Under the pieces are notes generated by a model that was not told the origin of the DNA, did not search any database, and was given only the letters and a program-made list of their open reading frames with translations. From contig JANTQF010000140.1 in the NCBI GenBank assembly GCA_032988165.1, positions 21,685-85,684 on the forward strand: a stretch of 64,000 nt of DNA. Reading direction: 5' to 3'. Source of the stretch: Emmonsiellopsis sp. PD_33 (Eukaryota; Ascomycota; Eurotiomycetes; Onygenales; Ajellomycetaceae). Position numbers and translations under genes: made by a program. Positions 25,501 to 36,917 of the stretch are shown here, piece by piece; position 1 is the first letter of the stretch; each line of letters starts with the position of its first letter.

Positions 25501-25850
25501 AAGTAATAGGTTGACATGGAGGTTGTTGATGATATATGCCTCCACTGAGATTTAGATAAGTACTAGTATATGTTTCTTATCTAGCAGGACTACTGATAGT
25601 GTGAGTGGAAGTATAATCATCTCTAAGAACTCTATGGAATCTCTAATACCTCTAACTGATATTTAGAAGTATGATAGGTGTGATATCTTATTGCACTGCT
25701 GTTCTAGGAATTTCTTACTTATAAGAATCATTGTGCAGCCTGAGTCTACACATATTAGCAATGGCTTGAAGGTATCTTGATAGAATGTCATAGTAGTAGC
25801 ATACTTTTAGTTGCAGAATGTATATCTATATAGTGTATTTAGATCAGCTG
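22572..25850 (-). pseudogene. Element B pol, N-terminal part: protease to integrase
   Basis: On the minus strand a protease region (open 25,545-25,222) is followed by reverse transcriptase with catalytic YIDD intact (24,324-24,313) and the downstream segment LLGHKVSFLSLILIEDQITA. RNase H follows at about 23,850-23,250, then the integrase zinc-binding region (open 23,181-22,939, ending YHCLSCL) and the start of the integrase core (DRDKKFLSDFWAIIFKSLG). Element A interrupts it at 22,571. Stops are numerous and consistent with transitions. Confidence 0.82.
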
Positions 25851-26069
25851 GTTACTAAAATACTATCATCTGTAATGCAAAGTCAGAGCTCATATGAAAG
25901 GCCTGTAGAATTATCATGCAAATCTTTAGGTATTTATATAGGTTATTATGCAAATTAAATGTTTCATCACATCTATAATAAGTAGCTATTATAAGGTCTA
26001 CATGAAATGTATCTACCTCTAGATTATATATATCATCATTATATGGCTGCTCCTGTGGATCATCCATGG

Positions 26070-27810
26070 GCATTTCTATATTATTATAGTAAGGGTTGAA
26101 CTCTACCTTCTGACCATATGGATCTTCTGTGGACTCCTCTGATTCCTTAGGGTTAGTATGAAATGCTACTTATTTATGTGGCTGCTAGTTCTATGATTGC
26201 CTGCTGAGCAGGTTAGTGTTAGAGGTATCCTTAGATACTAGTAACTAAAGTTGTTGCTTTAGAGCTGGCAGTTTAGAATAATTTTACTGAGCTTTGCCTT
26301 GATAGTTTCTATTGTGCTGGTTGTAGTGGTCACTATATTGATTATTATTACTGCTATATTAATTATTGTTCCTACTGTAGCTGCAGTACTATTTATTAGT
26401 ATAGTTCTATGCCTGATATCTAAGCTAGTATTAGTAAGTAGGCCATTCAAACTGGTGGGGATATAATCCTCTACTATGCTCATAGTAATTACTCTGAGGG
26501 GTAAAGTTACTATAATAGGATCTGCACTAATTATACATACTATTTGTATATTAATCATTACTTGTAAATTAATCTATCTAGTTGATCTACTTATGGTGAA
26601 TAATCTCTGTAAATTCTTTGATGATCATATCCTCTTTTGGCTTATTAATGATTGCTTGCAAGGCAACATCCAGATTATTCCATGCATATAGGACTTAGGC
26701 ATACTCAGTGTCTCCTTAGCCACAGTGTTTAGCAGCTGAGAACACATCTAGAATATAGGAGATTGAACTGCACTCATTATAGAGATTCTGAAGTGAGTAC
26801 TTTATCTCATTAAGCTTTCATAGTACTTAACTACCCTTAATGTAGAATTACTGTTGGAGGATTTTGATCCACTCTTCTACCCTATTATTAATAGTAATAA
26901 AATCTATACAGATGATATCATTAAGTTTCTGATTCTACCAGGATTCTACCTCTTCCTTAAGGTATGAATCCAAGTTCTGTTGGATCCTTACCACATCTCT
27001 AGTTAGAGTGATGACCTTAAGCTGGTTGGTAAATGCATGGATGTCCCAGTAATAAATCTTACCCTTCTTATTAATAATATTATCATGGCCCCATGACATT
27101 GGTGTATTAGGGTAGAAAAAACTGATGTCCTGGGGTTTCCATGGAGCAGTTGAGGTTGATGGTGCAGGTAGAGACTATACTGATAGCTAGGCTGATACTA
27201 GTAGAGCAGCTGCAGCTTTAGTGTAGGAGAGTAGTTTCTATAGAGTTTGCATTTAGTATAGAGTAAAATCTATATCATCAGTGGATTCATCAGTGCCTGC
27301 AGTGACTAAGGTGTTATTCACATTTAACATATTATCTAGCTGTCCAATGGATGGCAGCTGCAAGGGTTACTCTTTATCAGTTAAAGTTATATTTAGGATT
27401 TCTAGAGACTTTATGGGTATTAGCTTCAGTACTTTATAAAATAATATGCTACTTGGTATCAGATTAATCTGCAAGGATGGCTAAGCTAAATAGGGTGAGA
27501 TGTTACCCTCTGAGTGTAACTTTAAGCTTAGTGGGAGATATACCTATCTTATTAATAAAGTCTTGAAGAATGCTTCTTCTCAGTGGGTGAACATGCAACT
27601 CTGCTTGAAACAGTCTATATGATTATAAAATTTGAGAATCACTTGATTAAGTGATGAGTAATTAATGGGTCAGTCTGATGGTATCAGTGAGACCACCTGA
27701 GCATCCTTGGAACTTCTATATGAATTGGCTCATGAGTGTGTACACCCTTGTGGTTCTATAAATACCTGCCTGGACTTAGATGAGGGGTTTGGACAGGTAG
27801 TTTACTTAGT
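26070..27810 (-). pseudogene. Element B gag region, broken
   Basis: Minus-strand coding-like sequence lies between the 5' LTR leader and protease, with frequent TAG, TGA and TAA stops. Recognisable gag-like helical segments occur around 27,000-26,600 (for example WDIHAFTNQLKVI). The distal part is Thr/Ile-rich in one frame (26,558-26,259). I could not place a zinc knuckle. The gag assignment rests mainly on position and length. Confidence 0.55.
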
Positions 27811-28757
27811 CATAAACATTACCCTTATGATTGTAGTGTCCTGCAAAGAGTTATAATGAGGAAAGTTAGAGTTGAAATACTCAATAATCTAATGAGCAAG
27901 TTCTACTATCTGAATGTGAAAGGTCATTCTATGGTTCTTTGAACATGAGGGCTGCTGATGTTAACAACTATTATCAGATGAAATAGATCTTTTAAGAGGA
28001 AGAGTCCATAGAAAAGTGTGGAAGATAAGAAAGGTACTATACCATTTTAGGGATAAGAGTGGCCAGAAGACACATGCTAACACAATGGATGTATATGCAC
28101 TATATCCTTTTGAGAAAAGAACTGCAGAAAATCTTGGAAAAACTTGAAAACTAGAAAGAGAGAAAGCACTTTTCAAGGGGGTAAAAAAGTGGGTGATTTC
28201 TGAAAAATGTATGGGGAATTTATATGGAAGCTTTAAGTGGTTAATCCATGAGCAAATAGTGGTTTGGATACAGCACAATAAATTTCTGTGATAGTAGCTC
28301 AGAATCAGAAGTAATATAGTGAATGAAAGTAAGCAATTAGAATAAGTATAATAAGGTAATTTCTATGGAAGTTCTGTGGGTAGCTTGGGATTTTCTTGCT
28401 GAGTTCAGTGATCTGAGATAGATGTCCATGGATTCACCAGGAGATCAAGCAAAGTAATATATGTAGAGAAAGATGAGAATATAATTCAAATTAGAATTAT
28501 CTATAATGAGGATGAAGCTATTTGGGTACTAGGTATAGAAAGCTATCTGTAAGGAGGATGAGGCCTGAGTAGATATAACTTTTAAAGAAGAATAGTCTGT
28601 GAAGTGGATGAGACAAGTGGAAGAGATAGAGAAGAAATAGAGATCTATTAAAGGAAAAGTAGAAGTAATGAGAGTAGGAAGATATAATGATGACTTGTTG
28701 TGAAAACTGGGAAACTCATGAAGAATCTTACATCTTTTGTAAAGACATGCTACTAAT
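27811..28757 (-). other. Element B 5' leader between LTR and gag
   Basis: The region lies between the B 5' LTR and the presumed gag start. It holds purine-rich plus-strand sequence and no convincing coding frame. No primer-binding site was identified. Confidence 0.45.
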
Positions 28758-28918
28758 TATAATTAGGATAACTTGAGATCAAAATGTTGTGTAGAATAAG
28801 GTTGTATTTGCTATGTTTCTAGGCTATCTATGGCTATTTATATCATGGGGCCTGACTAAGCTATGTAGGTGACTAAGTACTATGGATATTCCATGGTGTG
28901 GAGTATGTGCACATAACA
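28758..28918 (-). repeat. Element B 5' LTR
   Basis: A 161-bp partner of 4,630-4,790, ending CATAACA and followed by TTACA, the target duplicate. Differences between the copies are transitions. Confidence 0.92.
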
Positions 28919-28923
28919 TTACA

Positions 28924-29580
28924 TAGAACTTTATGTTCTCTTAAGTCTTAATAGTAAATATCTATTAACCCTTAGAAACACTTCTAATCTGAAGAATATC
29001 TACCTTCTTCAATGTCAGAGAGTTCATGTGTTCAGACTTTTAATAGCATGGTAGCATGCAGATTGTCCTTTCTTTATTAATATTATAAACTAGATGGTCT
29101 CAAATCATCACTGCAACTAGTAAAACTCTCTGAGAACTACAGGCTGTCAATCAAGAGCAATCATTTATGTAGTAAATGTTCCTCTGGTCTTGTTGAGTTC
29201 ATAATAAAGTAATGTGATATAAAATTAATAAAATCCCATTGTATGCCCTAGAAAAGAACTATAGACAGTTTGTTAGAATGTGGTTCTCTGCAATTAACAT
29301 CTCAACTTCTTCTCCATGAGAATGAAGATATTATCAGGAATATTATATAGAGAGCACTTTCAAAAGAATTGCACCAGCAAAAAAACTACTAGATAGCATC
29401 ACAAATTTTAACTGAAATATATATTGTATTTTATACTGAATATCTACCTCATCATTATTCTAAGTCTATATTATAGAGTTCTAGCCCATTATATTACATT
29501 ATATTACATAGTATTTCTCATCTTTCTTTACTCTCTTTCTCTTACTACCTTCTCAACTCTTTCAACCTGCTACTTAACCT
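28924..29580. other. AT-rich spacer, no gene seen
   Basis: CpG-free sequence to the right of element B. Short open frames here are Tyr/Leu/Ile-rich translations of AT-rich DNA and show no motif. Confidence 0.5.
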
Positions 29581-30800
29581 ACTCAACTCCTTTTATTCCT
29601 CTATATCTTTTATAGCCTCTTAATATTTACCATACCATCAGCCTTCTTAATACTCATTACTACCTTCTAACTCTATAATCTTTTGAATATACATAGGAAT
29701 TTACTCAATTCATACCTATATCTTCTCCTGCAGTAGATTCTACTAGATCTTCTCTCATAATCTTATAGTTTTTACATGCAATTTAAGAGCTCCTTTCTAC
29801 ATCATTTTACACTTTATTTAAGGTCAGGCAGCCTTTATTACATTAAGATCAGATGAATTCCCACACTAGAGCAGTTACTCAATGTCATAAAGACTATACA
29901 TATACTATTAGATATAGTAGTTATGAAATAGCACCTTATCTTCTTAAATAATAGTATTTGAACACTTGATTTGACACTCTTTTACAAAAGGAAACATCTT
30001 AAATATAAAGATTTTAATTTGATATTAATATCAGTTAATTCTATCTCCTTTACCATAAGATAGCTTGCCTGTTGATTTTTTGAACTTCCACACTGATTTT
30101 ATACCTAGCTGCTGATAATCAATTTATAGTCTTTAGATTTTATTTGAAAGCTTTTATTCTTTCTTTTTTAATGATTCTATCTCTTCATTCAATGTCTTAA
30201 TATATTTAATAGACTTAGTACACTCTGCTGCTATTTTCTTCACTTAGTAGTGATATAGGCCTTTCTTTTCATAGGAGAAGCACCCTTAAAATATGAACTC
30301 TGATAATCCCTTCCATCATTTACATATACAGCTCTGAATGTAGGCCTTCTTAGAGCTGTACTAGATTCTATAATTATTCTATTAGTAAAGAAGAATAACT
30401 AACATCTTATTTGATTATATAATATTCTTCTAATCCTTCAACATTCAGTCTTTATACTTAAGATAGAACTACAGATAGTTCATCTATATCTTTTTAGTAA
30501 GTTCTGATTTTTATGTAGGTTTTATCTTTTAAAGTCTAGTCTTTCATAAGATTCTTCATATAATTATAGAGGAGATATTAAATTCTTCATTATTAAGCTT
30601 GCTAGTAAGGTCAGCACAGCTTTTTTCTCATTTATATCAGTTATATTTAATCTTTGCAAGAATAGATTCCTTCATACTATCATTATAATCTCTCTTTAAC
30701 TAGCTAGTTTTTATAGCATCTTAAAGGAATTCATCATAAATTATAAGATAAGGTAGGTCTGGGTTGAATCTACACTCAACCACACATTTATATATATAGT
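29580..30800 (-). pseudogene. Tc1/mariner-type (IS630 superfamily) DDE transposase remnant
   Basis: On the minus strand one degenerate frame keeps the order of motifs of fungal mariner-like transposases. A Lys/Glu-rich helical stretch lies at about 30,250-30,130 and a KGDR motif near 30,060. An acidic catalytic segment EDKVLFH lies at about 29,945, then CGNSSDLNVIK at about 29,870-29,840. Family members carry NSPDLNxIE there, so the third catalytic Glu appears to be Lys. Stops are frequent. I could not find the terminal inverted repeats or the TA duplication. Confidence 0.6.
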
Positions 30801-31763
30801 TAATTTAACTCTTTGAGACCTGGGTGAGCTCCATGATCTCAGCATTCAATTTATTAATATAGGGGGATTTGAGAATCACCACAAGAGCACACATTGCAAC
30901 ATTGAAATAGGACACCATATTAGATGAGATAGATACAGAAGAGAAAGTGGAATCAACAGAGAATAGGTGGGCATCCCATATATATTGAATGAGGGGTAAT
31001 TTGGCACTAATGTAATTACTAATGTGAACTGGGTGGCATTTCTTAGTGGTATACTATCAATCCTAGTGCTGGCAGGCGGCGCAATTCTTTTGGAAGCGCC
31101 CTCCGTATTCTTGTATTGCTTTGGGGGCGGGTGGGCCTCTGCTGTGCCCGGTGGTAGGGGGCTGGGCCTGTTGACCCTTAAAAAAACCAAGCCTTTGATT
31201 TTGAGAGATACTTGATTTTTCAGGGCTCAGGAGCTCAGTTGAAATGTCTAATCGTTGGCTTGTGGCTGTTGTGTTCGAGCACAGGGACTGACTCGGGACG
31301 GCCCCTAGCTTTTATAAAGTTGTGTCCATATGCGGGTCCATATGCGGGTTCTATGGCTCCGCCAGGCAAAGTTGCTGCTATTCTGGAGTATTTTGATGGC
31401 ATAGCATCATCATCGCAGGACATGCCAGTCCACCTGCATTCAAACCAAAGAGAGAGTTTTCGTAGATAGTCCTGAAGGCGCAACTAGAGGATTGTGCAGT
31501 GGGTAGATATCGGATTATATTCAATATGCTGGGAAATTTGCCCCATGGGGTGATGAATTCCAAAGAAAGAAAAAAAAAATCGATTAGGGCGTCACTATTA
31601 TTCCATCAGCTCAACTATTAAAGGAGACCGCTTTGGAAAAAGGTCTCAACATGAATTTCACCAACGCCTAATTTCGGTATACTAGAAGTGATGGAGATTT
31701 CCCGCCTTTTATGCACGGTAGGTCCGGACAAACATAAAGTCAATAGTGAGGCAACCAAGTCCA
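30801..31763. other. Composition boundary, no gene seen
   Basis: CpG is absent up to 31,076 and normal from 31,077 on, within a few bases. From there to the P450 stop codon the sequence is of ordinary composition without a recognisable gene; overlapping short frames on both strands lack motifs. An A-rich run sits at 31,566-31,580. Confidence 0.6.
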
Positions 31764-33604
31764 TTATTCACGCGCTCTGAACTCAACCCATGGACCATCC
31801 CTCTCTACCAAGAAATGGTCCACCATCTGATATTCGTCACGGCGCTGTCTTTCACGAATTCTATGGTCGGGAACGCCCCCTCCGCTCGCCTGTTTCTCAC
31901 TGGGGTTTTCAGGGAGGCGCATATCAAACATATAGATCAACTTGGCCAGTGCAACTTCAATCTCAAGGTATGCAATCCTCTTTCCAATACAGCCACGGCG
32001 GCCAAGACTGAAGGCGCAAAATGCTGAGCGTGCAGTGGAGACGGCTTCAGGAGAGTTTATTCCTGTTGAGTGCTCGTCGACGATCCATCGTTCAGGACGG
32101 AATTTGAATGGGTCCGGATAGTACTCTGGGTTGTGATGGATAGCATAAGCAGATGTTCCAACCACGGTGCCGGCAGGGATGTAGATGTCGTCAATGACAA
32201 GGCCACTAGCCAAAACCTCGCGAGGTAAATGGCTAGGTATGGGAGGAGCGAGTCGAAGGGCTTCATCCACACAGGCACGTAGATATGGAAGCCTAGTCAC
32301 CGATTGTCCATCAATTTGCTCCGACGAAGAAAATGTAGAGCGGACATCTACAGTCAGCTTCTTCAGGGTGGATGGGTTGTTTAGTAGGTAGAAGAGACTT
32401 GCTGACATGGTGACGGCGGTGGTGTCTGTGCCGGCGGCTATCAAAAGTGCGCTGTCAGCACGGAGCTGCGGAAGACTCAGTCCCTTGCCGGTCCGGGGAT
32501 CCTTTGCATTCAGAAGATAGTGTGAAAAATCCTTTCGCGGCTGGTTGCCGGAAGCACTCATATCCTTCCCCGTTGTGATCCGTGCCTCTATTAAGTTACT
32601 GCTATATGCTCTATACTTCATGGCAGAGATGGCCGATTTACCAGCTAGCAAAGCCATTACTGGGGTGCCTACGAGTCGTCGAACTAGGCTGGCCAGAGGA
32701 AAATAACCAATCTGAGAGAATCGAGCACAAGTTAGCGTCGTAACACGCTAGGGGTTTGAGTTGGGACGTCTGCAGAGGGCTCAGTCATGCTTGAGACTTA
32801 CAGGATGGAGTAGCTTCCCCCGATCCATCAAAAGTTTAGGAACATACCGATGCTCATTGCTTTCGATACAGTGAAATCGTTTCCCAAAGGTCCAGTCCCC
32901 CATCACATCGTAACTCAGATAGTTACACCAGTCACTCATATTCTTTGCTGGGGTCCAGGAGCCAGGCTCGGACGCGTCCTGGGCAATGTATTTGCACCAC
33001 AAGTCCACATTCTGATGCACATACGTTTCTGCAGATCGTATGGCGCTGTCTGAGAAGCCTTGCTCAAGAAGCCGGCGTCGAGACGCATGCGACTTGATAT
33101 CAACCTCGCTGTGCAGACTGGTTGCTCCTCGGCTGGCCGCACTAATGATGCGATACCAATCTGACTTTTGCACGACATTGCGGGAGGCGTAAATAGCCTT
33201 CAGCCCTGCGATTGTGTTGATAGACAACGTATTGGGCCCAGTGCGGACAATGGGGCCTAAAGTTAAATTATTAGTGAATGATATTTAACGGTATCTACGA
33301 GAAATAATAGACGTTCGGGAAAGGGCAACGTAATGTCCACTAACCATAGACCTCATGCTCTTTCCAGGACCTCAAATGGCGGTCCCCGCTGCCAGCCTGA
33401 ATCACAGCGCCCCAGTCTGTAATCCTGTTTAAGAGGGGCCCAGGATACTTGGCCAGCGGGTGCAATGTAAGGCGGTAGATGATGGCGAGACCCTAATATT
33501 ATTTATGAGTTTCGGGTCAAATGTAGGACAGCGAAGCAACCAACATAAAGAAGTAAAAGTCCAGGCACCGCTGCAAGGGCTAGTGACCACGGGTCCATCA
33601 TCAT
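31764..33604 (-). CDS. Cytochrome P450 monooxygenase (membrane-anchored, microsomal)
   Basis: Exons on the minus strand: 33,604-33,545, 33,492-33,345, 33,256-32,802 and 32,711-31,764; introns of 52, 88 and 90 bp, all GT-AG. The product is 536 residues, normal for fungal P450s. The N-terminus is a membrane anchor (residues about 5-25) followed by HPLAKYPGP. I-helix AGTDTT is at 314-319, ExxR (EALR) at 371-374, PERW at 427-430 and the heme loop FSLGRRGCIG at 455-464 with Cys462 as heme ligand. It should oxidise a small hydrophobic substrate using NADPH-P450 reductase. The style resembles the isotrichodermin C-15 hydroxylase / benzoate 4-monooxygenase-like group, but the substrate is unknown. 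Three consecutive ATG codons begin the gene; I chose the first. No damage is seen although the repeat block is 0.7 kb away. Confidence 0.9.
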
Positions 33605-35256
33605 CGGAAAGAGACCCAGGACGTGACAAAAGGGGTCCTAGTTCCAAGTTGTTTGGTGTGTCGTATCGTTTGCAAGACAGGGGCATCAAAGTCATTTGAC
33701 CATTCTCTTTGCGGCCTCTTGCTTCGCCCTGGGAGGATGAATCTCAGTCCAAGTCCAGATGTGCACAGGGGACTTGAGGAGCAGCCATCCATTAGGGCTC
33801 AGGGGTACCACGTGACATCGGCTTCTTGATCTCGTCGTCCCCTTCACGGTTCACCACCTCGGTCCTCCACACCTCGTTGCCCCTCCCTGTTCAACGCTCA
33901 GCCTCAGAACCCTGTTGGTATCATTCTGGTGGGTATTCTTCCTCGGCTCCCGTCGTTGATCAACCCATCCACCCACCACGGAGGCGGGAAGGAGAACCCC
34001 GTGAGCCTACTTTAGCGGGGAGCCGCTGGTTGTCAGTTCGGTGCCAGTTCAGCGGTACTAGTAGTGTTTGAGCCAACGAAACTTTGCCAGGGCGGGACCG
34101 CTAATAAGTTCTAAACCCGCGGGACGTCGGGGACGATCTCTCCCAAGAAACGGCTGTTGCTTGTTCGGAACCTTTTCAGTTTTCACTTGGGCTATGTGGG
34201 GCAAATCGAGGGGGCGAAGCACTACCAAGGTCAACGACGGGAAGACGACAACACAGAAATCGCCCATCTCACAAATGCTTGCCTCGCTCAGGCTCGCTTC
34301 CAAGAATTGCGTTGATTATGCTTTTCAAAGCGCTTCATGTGGGAAGGTTGAAGATCTCATATTGCGACTTTGCGCGCGAGAGCCATCCAGAATGGCGTGG
34401 GGGTGGAGTTGGATTGAAGTCTCCAGCTCCGCTATAACTAACTCTCAAGCTGAAGGCATTCACAGAATCACGGCAGCCCATCCCCAATATTTTCCCTCCA
34501 GCTCGGGAAGCCTTCCGAGATGGATTATTGGCCTTGGCCCGGGGTTTGGCCTCAGTAATGAGTCTGGGCTAGTTGTTGAAGCTCATCGGTGTGGGAGCGG
34601 ACATGAGCTTGATATTTCACAGAAAGCTTCAATTTTGACTGTGGCGGTCACTTCTGTCCTGACAGAAATCCCTGCACGATATCCACATGTCCGTACATGG
34701 GTGGGGATTCCCATTCAATGGCTCAATTGGCAACATTTCTTCCACCCACTTCCCTGGTTCCAAAGCCCGGCAAATGCAAGCAACGGTTGCGTCCTTCTTG
34801 CTCCAACCCTGGATACTCCCGTATTGTTGGGAGGACGAGGTTAGGGGAAATGAAGCAAGATGATGATCTGCTAGCTGCAACTTTTAAAAAAAAGTAGCCT
34901 TCTCCCGACAGACAACGCCGCGACGCCGCCCTGCTGATCAAGGGAGACTCGACAGTGTTGACACACAATAAAGACGGTCTCATCTCGCTGATCAGTCGGA
35001 TTTTTGCAAAGGAGACTCAATCGGCGCCTTGCTTCGCTCCCATAGTACCTTGGCACATGCTCCATTTTAGCTGATATATATTTCGGGGACACTCAACTCT
35101 GATGGGCAGCGATAGAGTTCATTTAGTTGACACCCTGATCGTTCTGCTCGTTATAATCTCTTTCACCACCCTCACAGCCATGAATAATTGAATTTGAAGG
35201 CCATTTTTCTCTTTCTGCAATCCCAACCCGACTGAGCGGATTAAGAAAGACGGAGA
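33605..35256. other. Divergent intergenic region between P450 and CFEM receptor
   Basis: This 1.65-kb region must hold promoters for both neighbours. A long plus-strand open frame (34,068-34,844) starts with TTG in the six-frame sense, lacks any motif or signal peptide and overlaps other open frames. I do not call it a gene, though a lineage-specific one starting at ATG 34,193 cannot be excluded. Confidence 0.5.
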
Positions 35257-36917
35257 ATGCAGATTCATCTTTTCTTGGCAACTGTGTTAGCTTATGCTAC
35301 AATCTGTTTTGTTGTCCCGACACAGGCCCAATCGCACTCTCTTCCACAATGCGCGGTAGGAATCTGCAATCTACCTGACATGCTTCATGGTGCTAACGGC
35401 ATATGCAGACAAAGTGCATGTCAGATCTTCTCCCTCGATCAGCTTGTGCACCTACGAACCAAACATGCATCTGCACAGACATCAAGCTTAAAGCAGATAT
35501 ATCCACTTGTGTTACGGCAAAATGCACCGTCAAAGAGGGCCTCAGTATGGCGATGAAGATACTTGCTTGCTCAGCCCCATGCTAATAGACGTCATCAGCT
35601 ACGCTTAATGTGACGCATACACAATGCGGGTCCCCAATTCGAGACCAGTCCGCGCCCAGCATTTTGGTTCCTGCCGTTTTCATGGCCGTTTTCATCCCGC
35701 TGGTGCTGTTGAGAATATATACACGAATTGTAGTCGTGAAATCAGGACTTGGCTGGGATGACTGGGCTACTATTCTTCTAGCGGTGAGTTGAATTCAAGT
35801 TGATTCTTTTGAAGAACTCCAAGCTAAATATGACAGCTGGTCCTGATTCCAGGGAATGTCATGTCAATCGTGCGTAAGTACACTGATCTCCGTGATTGCG
35901 AGAAAGGCATGCTAACAACAGACGTAGTTGCGCATCTCGGCCTTGGAAAGGATATCTGGACTATAGAATTTCAGAATATCACTAAACTTCTCTATGTATG
36001 AATCCTCAGCTCCAGGCAATTGAACACAACTAACCTCACTAGATTTTTTATATACAAGAGTTCCTCTATGTCTCAGCCATCGCCATTACCAAGCTTGCTT
36101 TCCTCCTCTTCTACTACTCCATCTTTCCCACCTCCCACCAGATGCGTTGGCTCATCAAAGGAACTAGTATCGTCACACTTGGCTACGGTATCGGTTGTCT
36201 ATTTGCCTTTGCCTTCCAATGCTCGCCGATTTCCTTTAACTGGAATGGTTGGGATGGAGAGCATGCGGGAACATGCGTGAAAAAGAACGATCTGATCATG
36301 GCTGCGGGGATAATCAATGTTGTACTCGACGCGTGGGTTATTGCGCTGCCCATTCCGCCGTTGCTGAAGCTCCAGATGTCAACGTCTAGGAAAGTGCAAA
36401 TTATTTCTATGTTCTCACTAGGATTCTTGTAAGTTCTGAATCTCCCTTCAAATCCATCTATTCCGAAGCACTGGCAGTTAGCTGATATGAACGACTTGGG
36501 ATAGAATCACCGGCATCAGCTGCTACCGCGTAGCAATGCTCAAAATATTTGCCACCAGCTCTAACGCAACGTGTATGTGCTCCCCATCGTTTCTAGTCCA
36601 TCTCACTAGTGTGCCTAGCTAATACAATGATAGGGGACCATGCCACCCCTGGCTTCTGGTCACTCGCCGAAGTAGACGTTGGTCTTTGCTGCTTGTGCCT
36701 GCCAGCCATACGACCGATACTAAGTGATTACTTTCCAAAAGTTTTCGGTTCAAGGCCAGCAGGTTCGAGCAGAACTCTGACCGCACCCCCACCGATCGGC
36801 CAAAAGACCAAACGAGGAGAACTGGAACTGAGTAGCAATTCCAACAACACTGGCAGCTTTGTTCAGTTGATCGACTTGGACAAAGGGGGTGGAAAAGTTT
36901 ATGGGAGTGGTTACTGA
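35257..36917 (+). CDS. CFEM-domain seven-transmembrane receptor (PTH11/rhodopsin-like)
   Basis: Eight exons: 35,257-35,355, 35,409-35,544, 35,599-35,783, 35,837-35,873, 35,922-35,995, 36,043-36,428, 36,505-36,572 and 36,634-36,917. All seven introns are GT-AG and the total of 1,269 nt gives 422 residues. A signal peptide (1-24) is followed by a CFEM domain of eight cysteines (LPQCATKC, SACAPTNQTCICTD, TCVTAKC). Then come seven hydrophobic helices of the fungal rhodopsin-like integral membrane family and a polar cytoplasmic tail from about residue 350. CFEM-7TM proteins act at the plasma membrane as candidate G-protein-coupled receptors for surface or host cues (known for Pth11 in Magnaporthe). 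The stop at 35,582 in the unspliced frame lies inside intron 2, so the gene is intact. The ligand is unknown. Confidence 0.9.

Larger units (their letters stand above)
4630..28918 (-). mobile_element. Element B: Ty3/gypsy chromodomain retrotransposon, outermost shell
   Basis: The LTRs are at 4,630-4,790 (3') and 28,758-28,918 (5'), both 161 bp. Target duplications CTACA (4,625-4,629) and TTACA (28,919-28,923) differ by one transition. On the minus strand the order is gag (about 27,810-26,070), protease (25,545-25,222), reverse transcriptase with an intact YIDD (24,324-24,313), RNase H, integrase zinc-binding region (23,181-22,939), integrase core, chromodomain (8,642-8,530), an extra ORF (7,817-5,022) and the 3' LTR. 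Element A interrupts the integrase. Without A and one target duplicate, B is about 11.0 kb, which is long for this class. TAG, TGA and TAA interrupt all its frames. Confidence 0.93.

Noticed and set aside
1..31076. Horizontally acquired AT-rich island
   Set aside because: The composition is explained by mutated retrotransposons with LTRs and target duplications; no foreign gene set is visible.
34068..34844. 258-codon plus-strand open frame
   Set aside because: No ATG at its start, no motif, Arg/Ser/Gly-rich, and other frames on both strands are equally open.
35582..35584. Apparent stop truncating the CFEM protein
   Set aside because: It lies inside an intron (35,545-35,598) with good donor, branch and acceptor; splicing restores the frame into the membrane domain.
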